NCBI GenBank assembly: GCA_023091735.1 | Contig: JALKBU010000098.1 | Location: 22,160 to 86,159 of the forward strand | Reading direction: 5' to 3' | DNA from: Trichomonas tenax | Lineage: Eukaryota; Parabasalia; Trichomonadida; Trichomonadidae | Length of the DNA stretch: 64,000 nt | Shown here: positions 39,919 through 49,591 of the stretch, one piece after another | Position numbering within the stretch: position 1 is the first letter of the stretch | Layout: each line of letters starts with the position of its first letter | Program-made: the position numbers and the translations under genes | Notes under the pieces: generated by a model | Seen by the model: only the letters and a program-made list of their open reading frames with translations | The model's database searches: none | Told to the model about the DNA's origin: nothing

Positions 39919-40566
39919 ATGAGGATCACTCTCGCTTATCCAGAGAACGGCACACAGGTTGTTGTCGACATCGACGATCCAGCCGCCCTCAACGCACTCT
40001 ACGAGAAGCGCCTCGGCCAGGATATCGAAGGCGAAAAGCTCGGCGGCCAATTCAAGGGCTACATCTTCAGAATCGGCGGTGGCTTCGATAAGCAGGGCTT
40101 CCCAATGAAGCAGGGCGTTATCACACCACGCCGTATCCGCCTTCTCCTCAAGGCAGGCACATCCTGCTACAGACCACGCAAGGATGGTGAGCGCAAGCGC
40201 AAGACAGTCCGCGGCTGCATCATCTCCGACGAAATCTCTGCTCTCCACTGCGTCGTCCTCCAGAAGGGTGAAAAGGAAATCGAGGGCCTTACAACAACAG
40301 TTGTTCCACGCCGCTTCGGTCCAAAGCGCGCTTCCACACTCCGCGCCATGTTCGGCATCGAGGATTCCAAGTTCGATGCTTCCAAACTCGTTCTCAAGCG
40401 TGAGGTCAAGCCAGGCAAATTCACACAGCCAAAGGTTCAGCGCCTCATCACACCACGCCGTGTTGCCCGCAAGAACCGCATGCTCAAGGAGCGTAAGGAG
40501 AAGCGCGAGGCTACAAAGAGGAAGGCCGAGCAGTACCAGGCTATGCTCAAGCAGCAGAAGCAGTAA
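39919..40566 (+). CDS. RPS6: 40S ribosomal protein eS6
   Basis: 215 residues. The family core is present: GYIFRIGGGFDKQGFPMKQGV, TPRRIRLLLKAGTSCYRP, GERKRKTVRGCIISDEISAL, GLTTTVVPRRFGPKRAS and KVQRLITPRR. The protein belongs to the small ribosomal subunit and contacts 18S rRNA. It is shorter than human eS6 (249) and stops in YQAMLKQQKQ, so the terminal RRxSSLRxS cluster phosphorylated by S6 kinase in animals and yeast is absent. Codon use is extremely biased to C- and G-ending triplets, as expected of a ribosomal gene. The stop reads TAAA. Confidence 0.97.
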   Translation: MRITLAYPENGTQVVVDIDDPAALNALYEKRLGQDIEGEKLGGQFKGYIFRIGGGFDKQGFPMKQGVITPRRIRLLLKAGTSCYRPRKDGERKRKTVRGCIISDEISALHCVVLQKGEKEIEGLTTTVVPRRFGPKRASTLRAMFGIEDSKFDASKLVLKREVKPGKFTQPKVQRLITPRRVARKNRMLKERKEKREATKRKAEQYQAMLKQQKQ

Positions 40567-40638
40567 AATATTATTCTGATTGCAAATCAAATTAATTTCA
40601 AATCAAGACATAATAAATGACTCTACTCTTGATTTAAT

Positions 40639-40684
40639 TCTTTTCAATCTTTGTCCATATATCTTTTCAATCTTTGTCCATATA
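40639..40684. repeat. exact 23-bp tandem duplication downstream of eS6
   Basis: The 23-bp unit TCTTTTCAATCTTTGTCCATATA (23 bases; first base T40639) occurs twice without a gap, at 40639-40661 and 40662-40684. It lies between eS6 and the end of the VPS13-like pseudogene. Confidence 0.85.
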
Positions 40685-40725
40685 TAGACATACAAACAAT
40701 TTTTACAAACAAATAATATAAATAA

Positions 40726-43700
40726 TTAACTATTCAACTCTATCAAAGACCAAATAATGCGATAAGTGTACTGTACGTGTTCGAGTGTATCGAAATTTAA
40801 GACAAATTTCTTTCCATCTTCGTTCGGAATGAGGATTGATTTATCACGAAGAATTGGCTTTTTCAAGGAATGGAACTTGTAAGGAGTTGACAAGTTCTTC
40901 GATGTGTCAACAATGAAAAGTATTTGCAGCTCATTGCATATCAGTGAATTTCCTTTAAACTCGATGTAATAGAATATTTCTTAAACATAATCTTGCCAAT
41001 GGAAGTGTTTGGTCAATTATACTCAGACTGAGTTTATGAAGTTTGAGAGAAAGTTGAATCTTTCTTGAATTATCTTTTGTAATTTTTGTTCCAGTTTCAG
41101 AAACAATCATCGCAAGAGTTCCATTATCTAAGAACTGCGTTTCAATGGTAATATCGAAAGGCATTCTAACATCCATCTTCTGCTTAAGATTGAGAGGAAC
41201 AGAATATGTTGCACCAGGAAATTGGATATTAACAAATTGAGGTGAGATATTCGAATGAAAGCCAAAAGGAACAGCTCTCAATTTAGGAACATCAAGAGTA
41301 TATTCTTCGAAGAGCCTCTGAGAAGCAGTAAAACCAAATTCATTATTATTGATTATCATATAATTCGGTTGTTTTTGTGGTTCTATTGAAGTTATAAATC
41401 CTTTATTGGTTTTCTCAATTTGAAGATTAACAAAAATCTGAGATTCACCGAATAGAACAAAAGGTGAAATTGTTGGATATTCTAAACAAACTTCGAGAGT
41501 ATTATTAAAACCGTCGACTTTCAACTGAGCAGAACAGTTTTCGTCAACTACATTAATAATATATGATTCATGTGGCTTAATTTCGGCTGAATAAACATCA
41601 GTAACAAAAATTGTTATATTAGAATTCAAATTGTTCGTGAAAACAATCGCATCATCAAATTTTGTAGAATTATAATCAGACCTACAATATGTAATGTAAT
41701 TTATTAATTCTTTCTCAACAGATGGAAATTTTAAGATTCCATCATAGAAATACGGAATTTGAATTGGAGTCGTCAGTGATTGAATTGTTGCGGGTGATGT
41801 TTGAGGAAGAATTGCATAAGCAGAGTCCCGATCAGCATAAAAAGGTGGTGTTGATGGAAGCAACTTATCAAGATTGATTATTTTGTCTGACATATGTAAC
41901 GACGACACTTGTTTTACATAATTAATAAACTAAAACTTTGGCATGAATGTGATTTCTATTTGTCCTGATTTGTTTATCTGCCTCTTTGTAATAATTGGAA
42001 TTGAGCCATTATTAATCGGAACTTCTATTATGTTATCAATAGATTCAACATTGGAATAATTTTGTTCGATTTTCATGCTTGCTGAAAGTTGTGAAATGTT
42101 TGAAAATGGAATTAAAACTTTTGCTGAGTTGATGACTTCAATAAGCGTTGTTGCGCCTTCAGAATATATAATAGCTGTAAGTTTGGATCCAATTTCATTG
42201 ATAAACATTATTGCGGGGAATATATTGACAACATAATCAGTGCAATCAATTAATATCAAATTGTGGTTGTTTTGATATAAATACTTGAAGAAAAACTTTC
42301 GTGCTTGGTTGAGTATGATTTTTTTCAGCGAATTTTGCGGAAGATTGATTATCAGCTATTATAAACTCTTTGAAAACGAGTTTCTTTTCTTCGTTCGGAT
42401 TGAGTTTAAAGATTAGATTTCTATTTGGTATGAAAACGGAGATCGAAATTGGAAGGAAATTATGTATTTTCATTCTTGGAAGTAACCTGTAGAAATATGT
42501 TTCATCGGATATAACTGTTTTCAAAATTATATCGTTAGAGAGGATAAATCCATCGAAGAGCATTTTTAATGGAACAGGTGACATTTGCTCACTAAATTGT
42601 ATCGTTTGCTGATCATATACAATTAGATCGCCAGGATTTAATAACTGCTTCGAGTTTAAAATGATTTTTGATTCTGTGGAATTTTCGATGAAAATCTTCT
42701 TTGCTTTTTCCAGATCATGTGCATTTTCTATTTCTTTGATAAGCAGCAAAAAGTCAAGTGGAACAATTGTTCTTAGTGCTGAATCAGAAATTATATCAAA
42801 ATCAAGTTTTTCCGTTGATGAATGGATCTTAACTTTTGCTGTATAATCAGAAATCATTGGTTGGAAAACATAATAAAATTGCGAGAAGATTTCAATCGAA
42901 AATCGAATATCAAAATTATAAATTATTGTATTATTTTGATTTTCCCCAACAATGGATGATATATCAACAGTGCTTCTAATTTTTGGAGTAAATTCTATAT
43001 CATTTCTTATACCCAAATTAATATAACATATCGATATATTAATCTCAGCTAAATATCATTTTTCATCTTTTCGTCTGAATTTCAACATTGAATGAATGAG
43101 TTTGTGCAACTTCGGGATATCATCAAATGATACATTCATTGTTAGCGGCGACAAGAACAGTTTTAGTCTTTCAATTTCTTGTTTCTTTTGAATAATCACT
43201 TGACATATTTGATCAGATACAATTGGACATTTTTCGACAGAATAAAACAAAAACTGTGTTAAATTGTATGATTCAACATTCTTATTGATCGAGATTGTTA
43301 ATGAAAATTTAAATGACAGTCCGCAATAAAGATTCACTGTGATGTATTTCAATAAGAATTTTCCTATTTCGTCTTTGAACGAAGATTCAAAGAGAAAATC
43401 TAAACACATATTATTATGAATAACATCAACTAAAATACTAAATCTTCGATGCTAATATACAGCTCAAACGGAGAAACAACAATCTGTCCGTTTTCTCGAT
43501 ATATAAATGGAATATTATTCGAAATGAATTTGATTTGATGTAATGAATCGAATTCGAATTTGTTCAATGTGAAATTATCATCAGAAACCAAAGTATCATA
43601 AAATGTACATTGTAGCGATGATATTTTAACTATAAATTTGGAAATCGAAATTTTATTTTGGCTTCCAATTGTGAGTAGAATGTCTTCAATACTGAGAATA

Positions 43701-44395
43701 GTTTCAGATCCGAGAGTAATATCGATGCTGTGTATAGAAATCGTAAGTAAATTCGAAATGAAGTTTTTTCCTTGAAAAGAATTCCAAAGACTTATAAATG
43801 ATTCGAATTGCTGTGATGACAAGTTTAACGATACGATTTCAACATTGCTCTTAAAATAAAGATTTGAATTTTCTGGATTTATTAATAATTCACTATTTTC
43901 TTTTTCGAAAATTTCAGTGCAGCCAATGAACGAAGAGACTTTACTTGCAGCGAATTTCCCAGTTTTTGTATTATCGATGGTCCATGATATATTTTCAGCA
44001 GTAAATAATATGAAATCTTCTCCTGATGGAGGAACGAGAATAAGGAGTCTGAAATTCACGAACTCCAACTACAGGTCGTGTATTTTGAACTCCTGGCGTT
44101 CTTCGTAAAGGAAATTATCGAAAGGGAGAGCAGTGACACTAAAATCTGTGATAATGAGCTTAATCGTATTCCTTTCGGTCAAGGAGATGTCGATGTTGCC
44201 AATACTTCCCTCAGAAATGGTCAGTGGTAGTTCCATTCTCGCGAGAAAGAATTTGTCAAGTAATAAATCACGAATATACATTTTTGGTTCAGTAGAAAGC
44301 TTCAATATCGATGATATATCACCGCACCACGTGTTTAAACCGAAAAACTTATGTATATTGGCAACTATTGATTTTAGATTCATTAATTTTGACAT
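40726..44395 (-). pseudogene. VPS13/chorein-type lipid-transfer protein pseudogene
   Basis: Six successive minus-strand frames form one decayed gene. The N-terminal segment from the ATG at 44395 matches the chorein domain of VPS13: LLDKFFLARMELPLTISEG and SIGNIDISL where VPS13 has a VPFKVKVGHIGNL-like line. Later segments resemble its beta-rich SHR-binding/VAB part (NFLPISISVFIPNRNLIFKL, LILIDCTDYVVNIFPAIMF). Breaks: in-frame TAG at 44069-44071, frameshift near 43435, in-frame TGA at 43056-43058, frameshift near 42250, in-frame TAG at 41930-41932, and frameshift near 40975, after which an open frame continues to a stop at 40726. Codon structure between breaks is intact, so the loss looks recent. 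Even joined it would be about 1220 residues, far below VPS13 (about 3100). VPS13 proteins bridge membranes and move lipids. Confidence 0.75.
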
Positions 44396-44905
44396 ATAAA
44401 TTTAATTTTTATCAAGTAAACATTTTTGAACAGTGTAACCCCCTACTTTCCAAATCACAGAAAAAATCATTGTTGCACATCGATTTATATGTCTGTAATT
44501 ATATCTTGGCAAGATGCTTGCATATATGCAAGCACAACTTCAATATTTCCGAGGAACAATTGTCATGTATTTTTTTTTCAAAATCGATTTACTCTGTCAT
44601 TTGTTAAGATTTTCTGGGTGCAGTCGTTCATAATAAACATCCATATATAGGAGATTTTTTGTTTTGGGGAGTATCTCCCAAGGATTCTCAGATTTGGAAA
44701 TCTTATGAAAATGGCAATTTTTTGACACATAAACATGTTTAGGTAAAATAACACCAACGGTTTTTTGCCAATGTGGTTGACTTTTTGACATATCAATACA
44801 ATTTTTGTCATATAAACTTTGTTTTGACATAGTGACAGTCCCTGTTTTTCGAAAATTCAATGATTTTAGTGTTTCGAACGAGTGAAAAAAAAACGTTTTT
44901 TTTTG
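44396..44905. promoter_or_regulatory. divergent spacer with a TTGACA array, 19-20 bp period
   Basis: Words begin near 44721 (TTTGACACATAAA), 44765 (TTGCCAATG), 44785 (TTGACATATCAA), 44805 (TTGTCATATAAA) and 44824 (TTGACATAGTGAC). The last four steps are 20, 20 and 19 bp. The array ends about 70 bp before the ATG at 44906. One more copy (TTTTGACATATAAATT) lies at 44388-44403, directly at the start of the VPS13-like pseudogene. Short frames across this region are repeat by-products. Confidence 0.55.
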
Positions 44906-46579
44906 ATGTTTCCGCATGTTAAAAAATATTCATCATTAACGACATCATACAAAGTGATAAGCACAATTTTGTGCGTCCTGGTCGTAGTGTTCCAGGATTT
45001 CAAGTATAGAAGCAAAAAATCCGTAGCGTTTAATTTTGAAGCTCAAAATGATTTGATAATCCAACAGAGCAAGTGCTTAACGCAGATAGATGAAGATACT
45101 GTGATACCAAAAAACAGAGTTTGCTATGACAGATTTCAGCATTCAGAATATCTTCCTTGTTTTTTCAACATAGAGCCACACAATGAGACAAAATACGTAT
45201 TCATTGCTGGAACCTCAAATCCTATTGCAAGGATCTTTGTGGAAATGCTGAATGATAAAAGAATAAAATATCGAGATGTCACTTCCCATCTTCAATATGA
45301 CTTGCGACAGCCTCATCACGAATATTTCCTCAAAATTATTCATGTTACCCATATATTTGACTTCACTAGGCCTCATAATTATTCTCTTTTTCGAAATCTT
45401 ACGCGTGATGCTGGTGTTCCTGTATTCCACCTCGTATCAAAACCAATGGGCGATGCAAGAGTTTTCGAAATTATCATTCCACAGGTCATTGGGCCATATT
45501 ACATGCACAGAAATCCACCTGCGCTTTATAAGCATCTGATTAACATATTTGAAAACAAGACAGAGAAAATTAAGTTGAATGAAGCCGAAATGTTTGGTTC
45601 TGCATCTCAAATCGCAGAATATCTGTTTAACAATGTTTATATGGCCAAAAAACTAGAATTGAAACAATACAATCAAAGATTCACAACGCATACAGCCAAA
45701 TCAATCATTGATTTGGCACTTGGAAATACAGGTGAACCAAACGATTTTATTAAACGCGATTTATCATATATCAAAGCACTGAGAATGCAACCTGACATTC
45801 CATATGCATCTCTTGCAATTGTGGTCACAGACCATAAAAATATCACAGGAAGATTGCAGAAAATCTTGAATCTTTACGAAAAAGTTTTACCAAAATATCC
45901 TGAATTATCTTTGGAGATTATCTATATTTATGTTAAAACTACAGCAGGAGCACGTGATTTAGAGGAACTCGTTACCATTGGTCCGCATATGAGGAAGATA
46001 GTGAGGATTTATACAGTGCCATACATCGAATATACAAAAATATTACCATTCATTAATACAACAATGGTTCCTGATTATTTCTTTAGAAACTTCGGCTTTA
46101 GAATTTCACGAGGAGAATTTCTCTTCACAGGAAGTGGTGATTATCTTCCTTCTCCTTATTTCTTTGATGCGGCAACAAAAAAATTGTTCTTGACACATCG
46201 GATCCTTCTTTCTACACGCGTTGAAATTAATAATACGTCGGAAGAAGAATTCATTGTTAGTCAATATGACAAATTCTTGCCAGTTCAATCATTGGAGATT
46301 CTTGGTGCGGATTGGTCAGATGCATGGAGTTTCTCATCATGGATGCTCAAGAATTGGGGAGATCTTCAAGGATCTCATCGCACTCTTGTCGAGAAACTAA
46401 GAGGTTATATTAATGATAAATATTCATTACATGTTGACAGCATTTTCGCTATTGATCAAACATCATTTAAATATGTACCTCAAATATATGTTCTCCCAAG
46501 TGGTTATCATGTTCGTCACGAAATGGTTTCTCAGCTGACAAATGTTTTCCCACTTTATGAAACACCAAAATATCTTTAA
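44906..46579 (+). CDS. type II membrane protein with Rossmann-like and glycosyltransferase-A-like regions
   Basis: 557 residues from the ATG at 44906. A single hydrophobic segment (VISTILCVLVVVF, about 16-32) after a short basic tail is the Golgi type II layout. Residues about 95-240 start with KYVFIAGTSNPIARIFVEML, a degenerate GxSxxI nucleotide-binding turn of the SDR/epimerase kind, and include VIGPYYM. Residues about 280-480 start with YASLAIVVTDHK and include FGFRISRGEFLFTGSGDYLPSP (near 395-415), the shape of a GT-A glycosyltransferase donor site but with SGDY in place of a clear DxD. It may modify surface glycans; the reaction is unknown and the GT reading is tentative. The longer frame begins with GTG and is not used. 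Confidence 0.5.
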   Translation: MFPHVKKYSSLTTSYKVISTILCVLVVVFQDFKYRSKKSVAFNFEAQNDLIIQQSKCLTQIDEDTVIPKNRVCYDRFQHSEYLPCFFNIEPHNETKYVFIAGTSNPIARIFVEMLNDKRIKYRDVTSHLQYDLRQPHHEYFLKIIHVTHIFDFTRPHNYSLFRNLTRDAGVPVFHLVSKPMGDARVFEIIIPQVIGPYYMHRNPPALYKHLINIFENKTEKIKLNEAEMFGSASQIAEYLFNNVYMAKKLELKQYNQRFTTHTAKSIIDLALGNTGEPNDFIKRDLSYIKALRMQPDIPYASLAIVVTDHKNITGRLQKILNLYEKVLPKYPELSLEIIYIYVKTTAGARDLEELVTIGPHMRKIVRIYTVPYIEYTKILPFINTTMVPDYFFRNFGFRISRGEFLFTGSGDYLPSPYFFDAATKKLFLTHRILLSTRVEINNTSEEEFIVSQYDKFLPVQSLEILGADWSDAWSFSSWMLKNWGDLQGSHRTLVEKLRGYINDKYSLHVDSIFAIDQTSFKYVPQIYVLPSGYHVRHEMVSQLTNVFPLYETPKYL

Positions 46580-46800
46580 GCGTTTTGCCAAGGAAAGTCT
46601 ACATTATACTTCCAGGAGTTCCAGAGACCAAATTGGGGACTTGGATATGAATCTAGAAAAGGCAATTTCATGCTCAGTGTTCAATCAAATAATGAAGTTC
46701 ATGTCGACATCAAGAAAGTATATTATTGATATTTGTTTTGTAATATTAAAAATAAAAATTAAATTGTTACAAACACGTAAATTTATTAAAAACAAATTAT

Positions 46801-48309
46801 CTAAGTATAAGGACGCATTTTTTGAAGATTTGGATTGAACATTACGTTATATGAAGGCTTAGTCATCTCTGTTCTAATCTTCTTATACTTTCCTGGTCCA
46901 GGTGTTTCCTCTCCTTCTTTATCTACATGAGCGTTTCTGCTGATAACGCCGCCTTTAGTCTTATCTGTTCTTGCTGTGTTGTATAATGCTGGTGAAGGAT
47001 CATCGCTGATTTTAACACCGATGTATGTGCTATCTGTGAATCTGTTTGCTTTTCCAATTGTATTCTTTGCTTGAGATTTAGGTCTTGTGTTGTAAGCAGG
47101 ACCAGGACTGACAGCAGTTGAAATGATATCACTGCGCTGACTCTTATCTTTAAATGCTGGTGATCCGTGACGAAGAGTTTCCTTGCGACGGATTGTGTCT
47201 GGAATCGTATAATCATACTGATTAGGAGCTGGTGTATCATTAATTTTGAACAACTCAGGTCTCTTTGATGAGGAAGAAACAGATCTTCCAGTTGCAGACG
47301 CAGCACGACGTGAGGCAGACGTTGAAATTGAGTCAGAGTTTGCAACATTATAGAAACCAGGGCCTGGAGTGTCGCTTCTGTTATCTGGACGATTTGCTCC
47401 AAAGCCATTCTTCTGGCTCGTTTTGACTTTCATTCCTGTTGATGTTTCATATTGTCCAACGCCTGGTGTGTTAGGATTGAAAAATGCAATCTCACGCTTA
47501 GCTCCAGAACCAAATGCACGCTTATCCTGATGCACATCACACCAAGGAGTGTGCGCAACCATTGTTTCGTTATGATTGCCTTCTCCTGACCACAGAGAGT
47601 CCTTTGTCGTCGGGAAGAATGCCGGGGACTTTCCTTTTTTAACGGTAATTTCAACCTGTGTTTCATATGAAGCGGGGCCTGGAATTCCGTTGTATATCAC
47701 AGGTTCGCGCTGCGGTGCTCTGCTTCTGCTGAAATCAGCACAGCGACTTCCAGGATTCGCCTTTGGTGTGAGTGAAGTTTTGTAATTTCTTGGACGAATG
47801 AAAAGATCAGTTTCTTGCTTTTCGATTTTCCTACCGAAATTTGACTCTGAAATGTCAGCGTCTCTGTTTATTGTGTTGTTGCCGAGACCGGTGGGTATGC
47901 CATGCCTTGATTCGTCGGCGGCACTTCTTGCTCGAGAAGGATGAAGCCATTTTGATGGTTCTGAAGGTTTTTCTTTAATCCATTGACTAAGGTTCGAGTA
48001 ATCAGCAGGCGAAGGTGTTTTTTCAGTGTCAACGAAATATTCGCGTTTAGCTGATAATGAAAAATCGGCTTTTGGTGCCGATCCTTTCAATAAGAATTGT
48101 GGTTCGTAACATCCGGGGCCTATATCGTAGTTATCTGGTAGATTGAACAATTCACGACGTGTTGTTGAGCCAAATGGAATTTCTTGCGAAATTGCGCTGC
48201 GTAAACGTGTCTGTTTTGCAGTTGGATCGTAAGTTCCTGGTCCAACGTTGTTCGGTGTTTGAGTATTATGTAAAGCGACCACACGCTTCGATGTTGATGT
48301 GATCGACAT
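46801..48309 (-). CDS. STPGR/SHIPPO-repeat protein (ODF3/CIMAP-like)
   Basis: 502 residues made of about ten proline-glycine repeats: VGPGTYDP, IGPGCYEP, IPGPASYET, PGVGQYET, TPGPGFYN, PAPNQYDY, SPGPAYNT, DPSPALYNT and TPGPGKYKK. These are the STPGR (Pfam SHIPPO) repeats of sperm outer-dense-fibre protein ODF3 and related microtubule-associated proteins, several of which line axonemal doublets. Regions between repeats are basic and Ser/Thr-rich. The likely place is the flagellar axoneme or another stable microtubule array such as the axostyle or pelta. The ATG at 48309 is the first in frame. The gene diverges from the SAS-6-like gene across a 333-bp spacer filled by a 19-bp array. Confidence 0.85.
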   Translation of the reverse strand: MSITSTSKRVVALHNTQTPNNVGPGTYDPTAKQTRLRSAISQEIPFGSTTRRELFNLPDNYDIGPGCYEPQFLLKGSAPKADFSLSAKREYFVDTEKTPSPADYSNLSQWIKEKPSEPSKWLHPSRARSAADESRHGIPTGLGNNTINRDADISESNFGRKIEKQETDLFIRPRNYKTSLTPKANPGSRCADFSRSRAPQREPVIYNGIPGPASYETQVEITVKKGKSPAFFPTTKDSLWSGEGNHNETMVAHTPWCDVHQDKRAFGSGAKREIAFFNPNTPGVGQYETSTGMKVKTSQKNGFGANRPDNRSDTPGPGFYNVANSDSISTSASRRAASATGRSVSSSSKRPELFKINDTPAPNQYDYTIPDTIRRKETLRHGSPAFKDKSQRSDIISTAVSPGPAYNTRPKSQAKNTIGKANRFTDSTYIGVKISDDPSPALYNTARTDKTKGGVISRNAHVDKEGEETPGPGKYKKIRTEMTKPSYNVMFNPNLQKMRPYT

Positions 48310-48642
48310 TTATAAAATTTTGTATGTTAAAATCCAAATTGACAAATTCGAAATATTGACACGTAAATCTATTTTTGACAAGTAAAATATTTTTTGAAAT
48401 GTAAATTTATTTTTGACATGCAAAATCATCAAGTTGCCAAATCTGAGATCTTTGCTATTTTTCAACGCCATGTCTAATATAGAACAATGTAAACTTGTAT
48501 ATAACACTGCTATTGCATGAGCCATCCCAATCAGATTTGTTGAATGATTATCAAAATTCGCTTCTGACAACAGGTAATTTACATGCCAAAATTATTTCGT
48601 AAACTATTGAATTATTAAGACGTTTGAAATTTTGTCGACAAA
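48310..48642. promoter_or_regulatory. bidirectional spacer with exact 19-bp TTGACATGTAAA array
   Basis: TTGA words start at 48339, 48356, 48375, 48394 and 48413, with steps of 17, 19, 19 and 19 bp. The four full units read TTGACACGTAAATCTATTT, TTGACAAGTAAAATATTTT, TTGAAATGTAAATTTATTT and TTGACATGCAAAATCATCA. A related word, ATTTACATGCCAAAATTA, sits at about 48578, 60 bp before the SAS-6-like ATG. The array could serve both divergent genes. An 86-codon minus-strand frame through it is rejected. Confidence 0.6.
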
Positions 48643-49281
48643 ATGAGTAAGTTTAGTGAAACAGATTCATTTCTTGAAGAACAAGTTCGTGATTACGATC
48701 CAAGTGTTGCAAATGGTTATGAAATTAAATTCAATAAGGAAATCATCTATAAATGCTCAGGAAGAGATAAAATTTATCGTACAAGAATTTTAACATCAGT
48801 TGGAGAAGATTCAGTGCTCAACGAAGTTAGATTTGAGCTATTTGATGACGAAAACATAGATTTTCTTTACGAATGCAGTCTTACACAAGAAGAATACGAA
48901 GAATTCAAATCTACAAACCAGTTAACGATTCCATTTGATAATTTTGCAAATTCAGTTCAAATTCTCTTAGAAAACAGCGTTAAAAAGGCTGATGAATTTG
49001 AATGCAGATTCGCAGAAAATGCTGAAGATGAAACAGCGAGTATTAAGTTCTACCAGAAGCTCAGACTGAGAAAAGTAGACATCTTTGGTCTCGATTTTCA
49101 TCGGAGCGTCAAAGAATTTATTGAAGCACAAGCCCAGTCACGTTTTAATCGTCTTAAGAACGAATTATCACATAAGCGCCGCGAGTATAACGAAATGATT
49201 AAGAAGATACAGTCAAAGAATCCAACAATCGCAAAGCGTTTGAGCGATTCTGTCAAAGATGCTTTTCCTAAATCTAAGTAA
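48643..49281 (+). CDS. SAS-6-like centriole/basal-body protein, head domain with short coiled coil
   Basis: 212 residues. Residues about 30-160 follow the SAS-6 head fold (SAS-6/XRCC4 superfamily): VRFELFDDENIDFLYECSLTQEEYEEFKSTNQL parallels the SAS-6 line with TDDxDPFFLY and SEEDFxxLKxxQ, and IKFYQKLRLRKVDIFGLDFHRSVKEFI parallels the closing strand and helix before the stalk. Residues about 160-200 (NRLKNELSHKRREYNEMIKKI) give only about 40 residues of coiled coil, against several hundred in true SAS-6. SAS-6 head dimers build the ninefold cartwheel. A head with almost no stalk is the form called SAS6L in apicomplexans and kinetoplastids. It could alternatively be an XRCC4/XLF-type head. It is divergent from an STPGR-repeat gene. 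Confidence 0.62.
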   Translation: MSKFSETDSFLEEQVRDYDPSVANGYEIKFNKEIIYKCSGRDKIYRTRILTSVGEDSVLNEVRFELFDDENIDFLYECSLTQEEYEEFKSTNQLTIPFDNFANSVQILLENSVKKADEFECRFAENAEDETASIKFYQKLRLRKVDIFGLDFHRSVKEFIEAQAQSRFNRLKNELSHKRREYNEMIKKIQSKNPTIAKRLSDSVKDAFPKSK

Positions 49282-49591
49282 TTCTCAATAGTAAACTTAT
49301 TTATTTCTCATCATTTAAATCTTTCAAACACGCTAATTTAAAGGATATTCTAAATTCATTCTTTATAAAGAATAGACTGTAAAGCATCTCAAGTTTATAG
49401 AATGACAGCATATTAATTATTCTTAATTCAGTTTTATTTTTTTTGAATAATATATTTCAAAAACTGTGTTAGACAATTCGCCACTTTAAAATGAACATCT
49501 TTTTAAAGAGAGTAGTGCATTGTATAGTCAACAAATCAAAATATTATTAAAAATTTGAATTTGTTCATGAGATTAATTAAAATGTAGATAT
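49282..49591. other. convergent intergenic region, nothing recognised
   Basis: AT-rich spacer between convergent genes, without open frames, RNA genes or clear repeats. Confidence 0.45.

Noticed and set aside
40726..44395. Stop-codon reassignment or programmed frameshifting as the reason for the VPS13-like breaks
   Set aside because: TAG and TGA both interrupt it and three frameshifts occur, while all neighbouring genes use normal stops. Decay is simpler.
44578..44917. Overlapping minus-strand frames upstream of the GT-like gene
   Set aside because: They open at non-ATG codons and are created by the TTGACA array.
48310..48570. 86-codon minus-strand frame between STPGR and SAS-6-like genes
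   Set aside because: It opens at TTG, runs through the 19-bp array, and its second half is repeat-encoded low complexity.
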